This document shows positions 45,438 through 54,005 of a stretch of 64,000 bases of DNA, one piece after another. The stretch spans positions 93,537-157,536 of the forward strand of contig DUVN01000005.1 in NCBI GenBank assembly GCA_012841015.1. Reading direction: 5' to 3'. The notes beneath the pieces were generated by a model. The model was not told the DNA's origin and ran no database searches. It saw nothing but the letters and a program-made list of their open reading frames with translations. Made by a program: the position numbers and the translations under genes. This DNA is from Clostridiaceae bacterium. GTDB lineage: Bacteria > Bacillota > Clostridia > Saccharofermentanales > DTU023. The number at the start of each line of letters is the position of its first letter. The first letter of the stretch is position 1.

Positions 45438-45794
45438 TCAGACGATTCTCGGTGCAAGATTCTGCCTTGGAATTTTAGGGGCAATGACCTGCATGCCGCG
45501 CATGAGAAAGCTGTATTGTTCAGCCGTTATTTCGGCTAATTCTGTTCTTGTTCTCGGCCACTGGAAACGTCCGGCTTCTAAACGCTTGTACAAGAGCAAA
45601 AAGCCGTCGCCCTCCCATAATAGACCTTTGAGCCGATCTGCGCGCCGGCCGCAAAAGAGAAACAGATCGTGTGTTCTCAGCTCCTTGCCGTAATGGTCCT
45701 GGATGACGGCACACAAACCATCGATCCCTTTGCGTAGATCCGTGTAGCCCAACGCCAAATAGATCTTCCCCTTAGCCCGGTAATCGTTTAACAC
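45438..45794 (-). CDS. tnpB: IS66 family accessory protein TnpB
   Basis: IS66 Orf2 protein of 118 residues with the family signature YTDLRKGIDGLCAV, FLFCGRRADRLKGLLWEGDGFLLLYKRLE. It is needed together with TnpA and TnpC for IS66 transposition. This TnpB is unrelated to the RNA-guided TnpB of IS200/IS605. It overlaps tnpA by seven bases. Confidence 0.96.
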   Translation of the reverse strand: MLNDYRAKGKIYLALGYTDLRKGIDGLCAVIQDHYGKELRTHDLFLFCGRRADRLKGLLWEGDGFLLLYKRLEAGRFQWPRTRTELAEITAEQYSFLMRGMQVIAPKIPRQNLAPRIV

Positions 45795-46138
45795 TTCAAT
45801 GCCTCAATCACGGCAGCGATACTCTCACGACTGGCGCCGACGGGTATCTCGACTTCTATTTCGCCGAGACGGATACGGATGGCGTCACAAGATGGATTCT
45901 CCTGAGTGGGAGCAGGTAAAGCGGCAAACTGAACAGGTTCATTCGATTCCATAGAAGAGAGGCGTCGCTCTAGCGCTTGCATCACTTGCTTCTGGCGATA
46001 ATGGTAGGTGGACACGGAATAATGACGTAATCGGCACCATTCCTTAATCGTCATACCCTGGGCTTTTCGTTGGCAGATGTCCTCATACCATTCGTTCAAG
46101 ATTCCGTTTCTCTGCATATTGGTGAGACTTGTACTCAT
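45788..46138 (-). CDS. tnpA: IS66 family accessory protein TnpA
   Basis: IS66 Orf1 protein of 116 residues with an N-terminal helix-turn-helix-like segment (TIKEWCRLRHYSVSTYHYRQK). The C-terminal half (RIRLGEIEVEIPVGA) is typical. First gene of the element, about 140 bases inside the right end. Confidence 0.94.
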   Translation of the reverse strand: MSTSLTNMQRNGILNEWYEDICQRKAQGMTIKEWCRLRHYSVSTYHYRQKQVMQALERRLSSMESNEPVQFAALPAPTQENPSCDAIRIRLGEIEVEIPVGASRESIAAVIEALKC

Positions 46139-46277
46139 GTTAGACTCCGGGTTTATAGGTTTTAAGAGGTTCTAAGATCTCTTACGATATCTTAAGAGAT
46201 ACTAAGACATCACAATTCCACCCTATTATCCACGATGATTACCCGTCGGAAAAGGCGCGGTCAGATTTGACGGTTAC

Positions 46278-46285
46278 CTTCCAAG
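46278..46285. repeat. 8-bp target site duplication, right copy (IS66 element)
   Basis: CTTCCAAG, identical to 43618-43625, directly follows the right terminal repeat. Confidence 0.9.
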
Positions 46286-46297
46286 AGTAACGATTCA

Positions 46298-46332
46298 CCT
46301 ATAGTGCTAACTTGACCTTTAAGCACTATAGG
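46298..46332. other. Inverted repeat downstream of the SIS gene
   Basis: CCTATAGTGCT (46298-46308) and AGCACTATAGG (46322-46332) form a perfect 11-bp stem with a 13-base loop, 40 bases past the SIS gene stop. No T-run follows on either strand. Before the IS66 insertion this lay in the convergent nagA/SIS intergenic region, so it may be a weak bidirectional transcript end. Confidence 0.5.
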
Positions 46333-46371
46333 GTAAACTTTGGGTAAATATTGACTGATGATTGTCTTTCA

Positions 46372-47541
46372 CTAAATGGGATAAATCGTCACACCTTTCA
46401 CAACACGGTTGACTTCACCGTCTGGAAAAGGGTTATCGGGTGCAAGTCCGAGCTTAAGTGATTTAAAGAAGGCTAATAATTGTGCAATAACAACATTAAC
46501 CAAAGCTATCATATGCGAATTGACCATTGGTAACTCAGCATTAATAAGAAAATCAACGTATTTCTCAAGATCCGGAGCTGAATGATTAGTAACAGCAACT
46601 ATTTTATTACCACGTCGTTCAGCGCTTAGTTCTTTCAACAAGTCCATTTCATATCGATACGTTGATAAGTCGGCACTGAGATACAAAATAATAAGAGTTT
46701 TGTCGTTAAGGAACGATTTGGGACCATGTCGGAAACCTAACGCAGAGTCCGACAGAGTTGCCACCTTTCCGCGGGTCAGTTCGAGCATTTTTAGAGCAGA
46801 TTCATTTGCTATTCCCTTTAGGACACCACTACCAAGATAAACAATACGTTCAAAGAAGTAATCACTTACAATACGTTCAATCTCCTCAAAATCATTCAAC
46901 ACTCTGATGGTCGCCATAGAAACTGCCTGTAGGTTATTTAGCATTACTTCTAAGCTGTCTCGCGAAGAAAAAGCCAAAAGTGCTGCCAAATACATACAGG
47001 TAAAACTGCTCGTCATGGCGAAACCTTTATCATTCGTCTCAGCTGGTAAAATAATAGAATAAAAATCTGTTCTTGACTTGCCTAGTTTAGCCAGATGACC
47101 TTCACTGTTGCATGTAATTACCAAATGTCGAACTTTTTCACAAATGGAGTCTGCAGCCTCAATCGTTGCAACTGACTCAGGACTATTACCAGAACGAGCA
47201 AAAGATACAAGCAGTGTTGGCCTATTAGGCGACAAAAGATCTCTTGGTGAAGCAACAATATCGGTTGTTGATACACTGCGTATCCGGTGGTGGAAAAATG
47301 GATTCAAGCTTACATGAGACGCTCTTCCAACATAGTCACTACTACCTGCTCCTGTCAAGATAATTATGTGATCAGGTTCCCTTGTGATTATTTCTATGAA
47401 CTTTCTAATTTGATCGTGTTGAGATGCCACGATCTCTGCGGTCTTTATCCACATCTCAGGTTGCTGAAAGATTTCACAAATTGTATTGCCACCACCAGAT
47501 GCCAAGTAGTGATTCCCTATATTTCTTAGTTTTTCATTCAT
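46372..47541 (-). CDS. agaS: SIS domain sugar isomerase/deaminase (AgaS-like)
   Basis: Protein of 389 residues with two SIS domains: the first with ILTGAGSSDYVGRA and LLVSFARSGNSPESVATIEAA, the second with VYLGSGVLKGIANESALKMLEL and ALGFRHGPKSFLN. Size and layout match AgaS, a galactosamine-6-phosphate deaminase/isomerase. It would use the product of the nearby NagA. The ATG at 47541 is preceded by GGAGAGAG and preferred over 47553. The IS66 element separates it from nagA, and it faces nagA, so it has its own promoter. Confidence 0.86.
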   Translation of the reverse strand: MNEKLRNIGNHYLASGGGNTICEIFQQPEMWIKTAEIVASQHDQIRKFIEIITREPDHIIILTGAGSSDYVGRASHVSLNPFFHHRIRSVSTTDIVASPRDLLSPNRPTLLVSFARSGNSPESVATIEAADSICEKVRHLVITCNSEGHLAKLGKSRTDFYSIILPAETNDKGFAMTSSFTCMYLAALLAFSSRDSLEVMLNNLQAVSMATIRVLNDFEEIERIVSDYFFERIVYLGSGVLKGIANESALKMLELTRGKVATLSDSALGFRHGPKSFLNDKTLIILYLSADLSTYRYEMDLLKELSAERRGNKIVAVTNHSAPDLEKYVDFLINAELPMVNSHMIALVNVVIAQLLAFFKSLKLGLAPDNPFPDGEVNRVVKGVTIYPI

Positions 47542-47824
47542 TGCTCTCTCCATTACTAATCATTAATACGTATTATATATGTGCGCACTCTCGCACTTTG
47601 GAAAAAGATACATATGTAAGCGTTTATCGTTAGAAACAAATCCTACATTTGTCTCTTCATTATTTGCAGACATCCTTCTTTTGCAGGTAACGAGAAGTGA
47701 CACGAAAGTGTCTCTTTGTTATCCTTCTTATCATCAAGCATCTTTATTAACTACGATTACATTAAGAAACTAGATAACTTACTTCTTGTTATCTATCATA
47801 GCAACAACCATACTATACGATTTA

Positions 47825-47836
47825 ATACAATTGTAT
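47825..47836. repeat. Palindrome ATACAATTGTAT, copy 1
   Basis: A 12-bp perfect palindrome about 70 bases past the M24 gene stop. With one flanking base on each side (AATACAATTGTATA) it is identical to 55410-55423 upstream of the ureohydrolase gene. Confidence 0.6.
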
Positions 47837-47875
47837 ACAGAAAATGAACATATTATCGTCCTCCTTTGATCAAGG

Positions 47876-47897
47876 AAAACCTAGAACCTGCTCTAGG
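47876..47897 (-). terminator. Possible rho-independent terminator of the M24 gene
   Basis: On the minus strand CCTAGA, a 6-base loop and TCTAGG form a stem (47897-47880) followed by TTTT (47879-47876), seven bases past the M24 stop. The stem is short, so efficiency may be modest. Confidence 0.45.
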
Positions 47898-47903
47898 GGA
47901 AAT

Positions 47904-49067
47904 CTAAGCAAGCGGGATATAATGGAGCTCCCTTCGTGCACTGGTGAGGATTTCAGATCCTGTCTCCGTAACTAAAATATTCTCCTCACAGTCGAAACAA
48001 CCGAACTCATTCACATAACCTGGTTCGAGTGTAATAACCATTCCAGGCTCAAGGATCGTAGAATCAACTCGTGCGATAGAGGGTGGCTCAGTTAATTGCA
48101 ATCCGACGCCGTGCCCTGCCCTGCCGCACTCAAAACTCCAAGGCAAGCCGTAAGCTAGGAATTGTTCTGCACAGATATTATACAAATCACTGACTGGCAG
48201 CCCAGGCTTTACCTCATCGCAAGCAGTACGCGTAATATCGACAATGATATTCTGAAGACGATTTTGTTCCGCTGTGGCACCTCCTACGACACCTGCTCGG
48301 CAAAAATCTGTCCAATACCCGTCGTAATTGACACCGGCATCGATCCACACCAAATCGCCTTTCTCAATACGTTTATTTGTCGGTCTTGCGGCAATACGAT
48401 CATAGTTTCCCGGTCCTGATAAAACGATGATGAAGCCGGGAAGTTCTGCCCCCTCTTCCGCCATGATCGCAACGAATTTTCGAGCCACTTCCTTTTCTGT
48501 CATTCCCTCAGATATTTCACCAAAGACGCGATCAAAGGCTCGACTGGCAATATCGTTGGCTTTTCGCAAACAAGCAATCTCAGACGGCAGTTTTATCATT
48601 CTTAATTGCCAAATAAGTTCACTCGCATCGATGAATTCAGCATTTGGAACGAGATCTTTCACTGCGTTATAATCACTAACTGCCATATCTAACCGTTGCT
48701 CATACCCAAGCTCCCAGCCGACTTTGCCGCGATCCATTCCCAACTCTCGGAGAATTTCAACGACTCCATGAACAGGGCCCCCCATAATATCGGGATATGT
48801 GCGAACATCGCGAATACTTGATCTTGATTCAGCCTCCGGCCCATCAAATTCCTGAACATACAGTACAGGTTTCTTATCTGTCGGCAAAAAAACAAATACC
48901 GTCCGAGTAAATGTCGCCCAGTTAGCAAGCTTGCGGATACCACTAAAATAGAAGTGGTTGGCAGCGGCCGTAACAACCATGCCTGACATGCCCTCTTTTG
49001 CCAGTAGACGCTGAGCATTTATAACACGTTGTTCCATTTCATCGAGTGGGAAATCCAAATACTTCAT
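47904..49067 (-). CDS. M24 family metallopeptidase (Xaa-Pro aminopeptidase-like)
   Basis: Pita-bread-fold enzyme of 387 residues: creatinase-like N-terminal domain (about 1-150) and catalytic M24 domain. The metal ligands are all present: Asp in WIDAGVNYDG, Asp in YWTDFCRAG, His in AGHGVGLQL, Glu in ITLEPGY and Glu in CEENILV. True creatinases lack these, so a metallopeptidase such as Xaa-Pro dipeptidase/aminopeptidase is favoured. Located just downstream of the Liv operon, same strand, with a 100-base gap; may be cotranscribed. Confidence 0.92.
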   Translation of the reverse strand: MKYLDFPLDEMEQRVINAQRLLAKEGMSGMVVTAAANHFYFSGIRKLANWATFTRTVFVFLPTDKKPVLYVQEFDGPEAESRSSIRDVRTYPDIMGGPVHGVVEILRELGMDRGKVGWELGYEQRLDMAVSDYNAVKDLVPNAEFIDASELIWQLRMIKLPSEIACLRKANDIASRAFDRVFGEISEGMTEKEVARKFVAIMAEEGAELPGFIIVLSGPGNYDRIAARPTNKRIEKGDLVWIDAGVNYDGYWTDFCRAGVVGGATAEQNRLQNIIVDITRTACDEVKPGLPVSDLYNICAEQFLAYGLPWSFECGRAGHGVGLQLTEPPSIARVDSTILEPGMVITLEPGYVNEFGCFDCEENILVTETGSEILTSARRELHYIPLA

Positions 49068-49167
49068 TTTATCTTCCTACGTCTTTCTGTACGTTTATTT
49101 TCTTCCGTTCACTACACTTCAATTCATGATTGGGCCGGTGTTAACGTTGAAATATGGTGGCATGATA

Positions 49168-49875
49168 CTATGCACCAAGATAAGCGCGACGTATCTCGTC
49201 TCGCTGCATTAATTCTTGTGAGACACCGCTGGCAACGATTTCGCCCGTTTCCATAACATAGGCGCGATCAGATACCGTCAATGCCATCCGGGCATTTTGT
49301 TCTACTAGCAGGATGGTAACTCCCCTATCGTGATTCAGCTCACAGACCATGCGAAATACTTCTTCGACGAGAATGGGCGATAACCCCATCGAAGGCTCAT
49401 CCAATAGGAGAAGACGTGGTCTTGCCATCATCGCGCGCGCGATAGCAAGCATTTGCAATTCGCCACCGGAAAGTGTACCGGCCAGCTGTTTCTTTCGCTC
49501 ATAAATGCGTGGGAATACTTCAAACACCCATTCCGCATCTTCTGCAATTTCAAGTTTATTTTTGCGCAAATAAGCACCCAAAGATAAGTTTTCCATAACT
49601 GTCAGATTAGGGAATACACCACGCCCTTCAGGCACATGTGCAACCCCTAAACCAGCAATTTTGTGGGCGCCCATTGAAGTGATTTCTTGTCCGCATAACG
49701 TGATGTATCCTTCAGTTGGACGTACAATCCCGGATATTGCACGCAAAGTCGTTGATTTCCCCGCTCCGTTTGCACCAATGAGCGAAACCATCTCTCCTTC
49801 TTTAACCGAAAGCGAAATACCATGCAATGCCGGAATGACACCATACTTAACGTGAAGCTCATGAATCTCAAGCAT
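49168..49875 (-). CDS. livF: Branched-chain-type ABC transporter ATP-binding protein LivF
   Basis: ATPase of 235 residues. Walker A GANGAGKST, signature LSGGELQM, Walker B LLLLDEPSMGLS. LivF-specific features are the short length and the GRGVFPNLTVMENL segment. The start codon overlaps the livG stop (TAATG). With LivG, LivH, LivM and the binding lipoprotein it makes a complete HAAT-family importer for amino acids, amides or urea-like compounds. Confidence 0.94.
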   Translation of the reverse strand: MLEIHELHVKYGVIPALHGISLSVKEGEMVSLIGANGAGKSTTLRAISGIVRPTEGYITLCGQEITSMGAHKIAGLGVAHVPEGRGVFPNLTVMENLSLGAYLRKNKLEIAEDAEWVFEVFPRIYERKKQLAGTLSGGELQMLAIARAMMARPRLLLLDEPSMGLSPILVEEVFRMVCELNHDRGVTILLVEQNARMALTVSDRAYVMETGEIVASGVSQELMQRDEIRRAYLGA

Positions 49876-50717
49876 TATTTTATCTCCTCCGCGATCGACT
49901 TCTCATTGTCCAAATTGGCAGGTGAAGCATCATGTCCGGAGTAAAGTTCAAAGTTTTGTTTTCCGAGATATGCCTCCACAACGTCCTCATTCTTGGGAAT
50001 CTCTTCTGGACTTCCCTCAGCAATCTTCTCGCCATGATCAAGCACGATGATTCTGTCTGAAATATTCAATACAAATTTCATATCGTGTTCTATGAGCAAA
50101 ATATGGCGTTTTCGGTCTTTAGCAATTGTTTTAATCAGGGACGTCAATTCAGCTTTTTCAACGGTATTCATGCCGGCCCCCGGCTCATCAAGTAAGAGTA
50201 GAACGGGGTCAGTTGCAAGGGCTCGCCCTATTTCAAGCAAACGCTGTTTACCATACGGCAAACTTGTTGCAGATTGCGTCGCTTGGTCCGAAAGACCTAT
50301 CAGTTCAAGGATTGCCTCACAATCTTCAACGACCTTCTTTCTATTGCGCCTAAAGTTTTTCCCTAGCAGAAGACTTCCCCAAATAGTCTCCCTGTTGCAT
50401 CCTGGATGCGCCAACAACAAGTTTTCTAAGACAGTAAGCTCCGAGTAAAGTCGTATGTTTTGAAAGGTTCGCGCAATACCGAGGTGAACTCGCTCATACG
50501 GTCGCATGTTAGAAATATCTTTTTCCTGAAAAATGATCCGTCCACCATCGAGTTTATACATGCCCGTAATGGAGTTAAACAGTGTTGTTTTTCCGGCACC
50601 ATTTGGTCCTATGAGTGCGAGAATTTCATCGCCGCGGTGTTCAAAGGTCACATCGTATAGCGCTCTCAAGCCGCCAAAATAGAGAGTTGCTTGTTCGATT
50701 CTTAACAGGTTAGTCAT
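49875..50717 (-). CDS. livG: Branched-chain-type ABC transporter ATP-binding protein LivG
   Basis: ATPase of 280 residues. Walker A GPNGAGKTT, the LivG motif GIARTFQNIRLYSELTVLEN, a signature-region variant (SLPYGKQRLLEIGRAL, as usual for LivG), and Walker B LLLLDEPGAGMN. A C-terminal extension of about 25 residues after YLGKQ is longer than usual. It overlaps livM by eight bases and livF by a few, so translation is coupled. Confidence 0.94.
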   Translation of the reverse strand: MTNLLRIEQATLYFGGLRALYDVTFEHRGDEILALIGPNGAGKTTLFNSITGMYKLDGGRIIFQEKDISNMRPYERVHLGIARTFQNIRLYSELTVLENLLLAHPGCNRETIWGSLLLGKNFRRNRKKVVEDCEAILELIGLSDQATQSATSLPYGKQRLLEIGRALATDPVLLLLDEPGAGMNTVEKAELTSLIKTIAKDRKRHILLIEHDMKFVLNISDRIIVLDHGEKIAEGSPEEIPKNEDVVEAYLGKQNFELYSGHDASPANLDNEKSIAEEIK

Positions 50718-51717
50718 CTTTCACCCTCCGAATCGTCTTCTTGTATGCGTTTTTAACTCGATAGCGCATGCCCCAGAAACCGTCGGGTCTAAAAATCATC
50801 ATGACGATCATTAATAACCCGTATAAAACCATCCGATATTCGTTAATCGCGCGAAGCAATTCCGGAATAAGTGTCAAGACAGTCGCACCGACTACAGCAC
50901 CGGGCAAGCTTCCCAACCCACCGAGAATGACCATTGCAAGAACCGTTATGGAATCGGTATACATAAACGTGTCAGGGCTCACAAATGCAATATAACTGGC
51001 ATAAAATGTGCCGACCCAACCGGCGATTGCTGCGGAAATGACAAATGCCATCAACTTATATTTGACAGGACGGATCCCAACCGATTCAGCAGCAATTTCA
51101 TCGGACTTTACGCTGAGCATCGCCAATCCTATCCCTGAGACAGTCAGTCGCCTCATAATGAACCAAGTGATCAAGAAGACTACGAGTATAAGGTAATAAT
51201 ATGGAACTCTCCCACTAAACCGATACCCAAACAAGACAGGTGCGGGAACACCAGGTAAGCCTAAAGGACCACGAGTTAGCCAAGACTCATTCACAAAGAC
51301 GAGCCGCACGATTTCACCAAACCCAAGCGTCACAATCGCCAAATAATCTCCTCGGAGTCTCAACGTCGGTAATCCGAGAAGGAAACCGAATATGGCTGCC
51401 ATAAAAGCGCCGGCAAACATGGCGATCCAGAATGAGACGTTAAGCCTCAACATGAGAAGTGCCCCAGTGTATGCACCAATCCCATAAAAGGCTATATGGC
51501 AAAAGGAAAGCTGTCCCGCAAATCCTGTGACAAGATTCAAGCTTAGTGCCAATACACTGTAAAGTCCTATCGAGATCATGATATGAAGAACATACGTGTT
51601 GGACGTGATAAATGGCAGTAGTAACAACAAGCTACCAGATATGACGATAGCAGCTAGTACGACCCATTTGAAATTTCGCGAAGCACGAAACGTTGACCAC
51701 AATGACGTTAGTTTCAT
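50710..51717 (-). CDS. livM: Branched-chain-type ABC transporter permease LivM
   Basis: Permease of 335 residues with about eight to ten helices, the ALSLNLVTGFAGQLSFCHIAFYG segment (part shown in family), GLPTLRLRGDYLAIVTLGFGEI, and the EAA-like AAESVGIRPVKYKLMAF loop. All are LivM hallmarks. Located directly downstream of livH. Confidence 0.93.
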   Translation of the reverse strand: MKLTSLWSTFRASRNFKWVVLAAIVISGSLLLLLPFITSNTYVLHIMISIGLYSVLALSLNLVTGFAGQLSFCHIAFYGIGAYTGALLMLRLNVSFWIAMFAGAFMAAIFGFLLGLPTLRLRGDYLAIVTLGFGEIVRLVFVNESWLTRGPLGLPGVPAPVLFGYRFSGRVPYYYLILVVFLITWFIMRRLTVSGIGLAMLSVKSDEIAAESVGIRPVKYKLMAFVISAAIAGWVGTFYASYIAFVSPDTFMYTDSITVLAMVILGGLGSLPGAVVGATVLTLIPELLRAINEYRMVLYGLLMIVMMIFRPDGFWGMRYRVKNAYKKTIRRVKDD

Positions 51718-51725
51718 ACGAGCAC

Positions 51726-52598
51726 CTATACCTTTTCACGCACGACTTTGCCCATAATGCCAGTCGGTTTCAATATTAGAACGATGATCATAATCCCAAA
51801 GGCAAAGGCATTGCGATAACCAGACGACAAATAGGCTGAACCAAGGGATTCCACGACACCAATTGTCAACCCTCCTAACATTGCCCCTGGCAGACTACCA
51901 ATACCTCCAAGAACCGCAGCAGCAAAGGCCTTAATCCCGTAGCTAAAGCCCATCGTTGGAAAGACAGCGTCGTAATACATTCCAACCATCATTCCGGCAC
52001 CCGAAGCTAGCATCGACCCAATCGCAAACGTGATACTGATTACGATGTTCGTGTTGATACCCATCATTTTTGCAGTTGTCAAATTATTCGAGGTCGCCCG
52101 CATAGCAATACCGAATTTAGTTTTCTTAACGAAAGCTAATAATATCGTCAAAGAGACAACCGTAATGATCACCATTATGAACTGCAAATTTGTGATCGAT
52201 ACAGATCCAAATTGGAAATGACGCAATTGAAAGCCAACCGAATAGAGATGTGTTTGCGTACCAAAGATCAATTGGGCTAAATTAGCTAAAAGAGTCGATA
52301 CTCCCATCGCACAGATTAAGACCGACATGCTATCTGCACCTCTTAATGGCCGATAAGCCAAGCGTTCCACAAGCATTCCCAGCATTCCGGTACAGGCCAT
52401 CGCAATTGGTGCAACAACAAGGAACGATAAACCTGAAGCCTTCGATATTATGAGTCCGAAAAACGAACCCATCATAAAAATATCGCCATGTGCAAAATTG
52501 ACGATGCGAAGGATTCCATAAACAAGCGAATAACCTATGGCGATAAGCGCGTAGATACCTCCGATCGTTAAACCATTAACCAGTTGTTGCAAAAACAC
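51726..52598 (-). CDS. livH: Branched-chain-type ABC transporter permease LivH
   Basis: Permease of 290 residues: QQLVNGLTIGGIYALIAIG, the YGILRIVNFAHGDIFMMGS motif, RATSNNLTTAKMMGINTN, and a GGIGSLPGAMLGG helix, all typical of LivH. The start is a GTG (52598) with AGAGG seven bases upstream. It follows a terminator-like hairpin and possible internal promoter after the binding-protein gene. Confidence 0.93.
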   Translation of the reverse strand: MFLQQLVNGLTIGGIYALIAIGYSLVYGILRIVNFAHGDIFMMGSFFGLIISKASGLSFLVVAPIAMACTGMLGMLVERLAYRPLRGADSMSVLICAMGVSTLLANLAQLIFGTQTHLYSVGFQLRHFQFGSVSITNLQFIMVIITVVSLTILLAFVKKTKFGIAMRATSNNLTTAKMMGINTNIVISITFAIGSMLASGAGMMVGMYYDAVFPTMGFSYGIKAFAAAVLGGIGSLPGAMLGGLTIGVVESLGSAYLSSGYRNAFAFGIMIIVLILKPTGIMGKVVREKV

Positions 52599-52634
52599 GG
52601 CATGACCTCTTTCTTAGCAGATAGTTTAAGGGAA

Positions 52635-52643
52635 ATTATAGCA
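52635..52643 (-). promoter_or_regulatory. Possible extended -10 promoter for livHMGF
   Basis: TGCTATAAT on the minus strand begins right after the T-run of the livK hairpin and precedes livH by about 37 bases. No -35 is seen, since that region is the hairpin. Could restart transcription after partial termination. Confidence 0.4.
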
Positions 52644-52678
52644 AAAAGGAGAGGCAACCACAGGGGTTGTCTCTCCTT
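52643..52678 (-). terminator. Terminator/attenuator between livK and livH
   Basis: AAGGAGAGGCAACC (52646-52659) and GGTTGTCTCTCCTT (52665-52678) pair over 14 positions with one G-T pair and a 5-base loop. On the minus strand the hairpin is followed by TTTTT (52647-52643). It lies just after the livK stop and likely lowers expression of the membrane and ATPase genes relative to the binding protein. Confidence 0.8.
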
Positions 52679-52685
52679 ACACTTA

Positions 52686-53855
52686 TCATTCAATAATGAC
52701 AAAATCTCCGTCTTTTACCTGAATGATAATGGTTGATTTAATAACATCACCATTCTCATCGAAGCTGTTGATACCGGATACACCGTGTTGTCCTTCCATC
52801 GTCGTCAAATACTCTTTGATGCCTTCTCGGGTCGGCCCATTAGCGCGAATAGCATCGATGATACAGCTAAGTGCATCGTACGCATACGCTGAATAACAGC
52901 TGGGTGTTCTGTCGTTCCACATTTCTTTGTACTTTTTCACGAACTCTTGAACGACAGGGTCATCACTCTCCGCTGAGTAAAACGCTGCGAAAGTAAGTCC
53001 CTCAACGGCCTCGCCGCCGAGCTCGATCAACGGATAGTTGTAAAGTGCGTCGACACCGACGTAAGGAACATCCAAACCGAGATTGATCGCTTGTTTACAG
53101 ATCATTGCCGTCTCATTGTACAGTGTGCCCAACAGAATAACATCGGCATTTTCATTTTTGATTTTCGTGAGCATCGTCGTAAAGTCAGTCGTTTCACCAG
53201 GAATAAAATTCTCATTTGCGACAACCTCTACCCCAACTGCCTGACATTCTTCTTGGAAAATCTTTGAAACACCAAAACCGTAGTCATTATTTTCAAAAAT
53301 AATGGCTGCCTTCTTGATATCGTAATTATCGAATCCCCATTTAGCTGAAACGCGCGCGCCGATATCGTCAGAAGGTACTGTTCTAAACGTGTACGGTCCT
53401 GCATCCGTTACAGCAGGAGACGTCGATCCAAACGCAATCTCTACAAGTCCTGCATCATTGTAAATGGGTGCACCGGCCAAGGTACATGATGAATTGTAGT
53501 GTCCGATAACGGCTAAAACTCTTGAATCTTGAACAAACTTGTTCGCAACGATAGCTGCTTCCTTGGGATCTCCTTTATCATCGGAAATAATCAGTTCAAG
53601 CGGAACACCGTCAATACCACCCTCACGATTGATAAGCTCAATACCCAGTTTGACGCCCTCTAGACCAGATTCTCCATCTTGTGCAGAAGCTCCGGTCAAA
53701 GCCCCCGCAAAACCTACGTAATACTTATCAGGTTTTGCGCCCCCGTTCGAATCAGATTTCGAAGGGTCTTTGCCACTACAACCAATCAAACTAATGATCA
53801 TAAGCAGACAAAGAACCCAAGCAGACAACACTGTCATCCGTCTGACGATTCTCAT
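52686..53855 (-). CDS. livK: Branched-chain-type ABC transporter substrate-binding lipoprotein LivK
   Basis: Binding lipoprotein of 389 residues, lipobox LIGC, then a type I periplasmic-binding fold: YVGFAGALTGASAQDGESGL, NREGGIDGVPLELIISDDKG, VIGHYNSSCTLAGAPIYNDAG and a later VILLGTLYNE. The ATG at 53855 has GAGGTGA seven bases upstream, preferred to the ATG at 53861. First gene of the liv operon. The ligand may be an amino acid, short amide or urea-like compound; the nearby ureohydrolase makes the latter class worth considering (inference). Confidence 0.93.
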   Translation of the reverse strand: MRIVRRMTVLSAWVLCLLMIISLIGCSGKDPSKSDSNGGAKPDKYYVGFAGALTGASAQDGESGLEGVKLGIELINREGGIDGVPLELIISDDKGDPKEAAIVANKFVQDSRVLAVIGHYNSSCTLAGAPIYNDAGLVEIAFGSTSPAVTDAGPYTFRTVPSDDIGARVSAKWGFDNYDIKKAAIIFENNDYGFGVSKIFQEECQAVGVEVVANENFIPGETTDFTTMLTKIKNENADVILLGTLYNETAMICKQAINLGLDVPYVGVDALYNYPLIELGGEAVEGLTFAAFYSAESDDPVVQEFVKKYKEMWNDRTPSCYSAYAYDALSCIIDAIRANGPTREGIKEYLTTMEGQHGVSGINSFDENGDVIKSTIIIQVKDGDFVIIE

Positions 53856-54005
53856 CTTCATTCACCTCGCATTATTTTATTTAAAGCAGAAAACTCCACT
53901 TTTTCCGCTTCGACTTAAAGTAATTTATGTTTCTCATTAAACTAGCAATGAATTGATTAAGCCCTAACTTTCTTTGTGCGACAATTGAGTCATACAATTT
54001 TAGAA

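Larger units (their letters stand above)
43626..46277 (-). mobile_element. Complete IS66-family insertion sequence
   Basis: A 2652-bp element containing tnpA, tnpB and tnpC in the usual order on the minus strand. Its ends begin GTAAGCGTCAAA (left, 43626) and, read inward from the right end at 46277, GTAACCGTCAAA; 18 of the first 22 bases match, as for imperfect IS66 terminal repeats. It is bounded by the exact 8-bp duplication CTTCCAAG. The left terminal 141 bases are present twice in tandem. All three genes are open, so the element may still be mobile. It lies between nagA and the AgaS-type gene without interrupting either. Confidence 0.92.
47542..47903. other. Intergenic region upstream of the AgaS-like gene
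   Basis: About 360 bases. It contains a minus-strand -10 TATAAT (47577-47572) overlapping a 12-bp palindrome TAATACGTATTA (47564-47575), and a GTGCG..CGCAC inverted repeat (47581-47596) where a -35 would be. It also has a cre-like TGTAAGCGTTTATC (47615-47628), which misses the final CA of the CcpA consensus, a palindrome shared with 55.4 kb (47825-47836), and a possible terminator near 47880. No gene is supported here. Confidence 0.5.

Noticed and set aside
47904..49067. Creatinase call for the M24 protein, tempting because of the nearby ureohydrolase
   Set aside because: All five metal ligands of M24 peptidases are present, whereas creatinases lack them.
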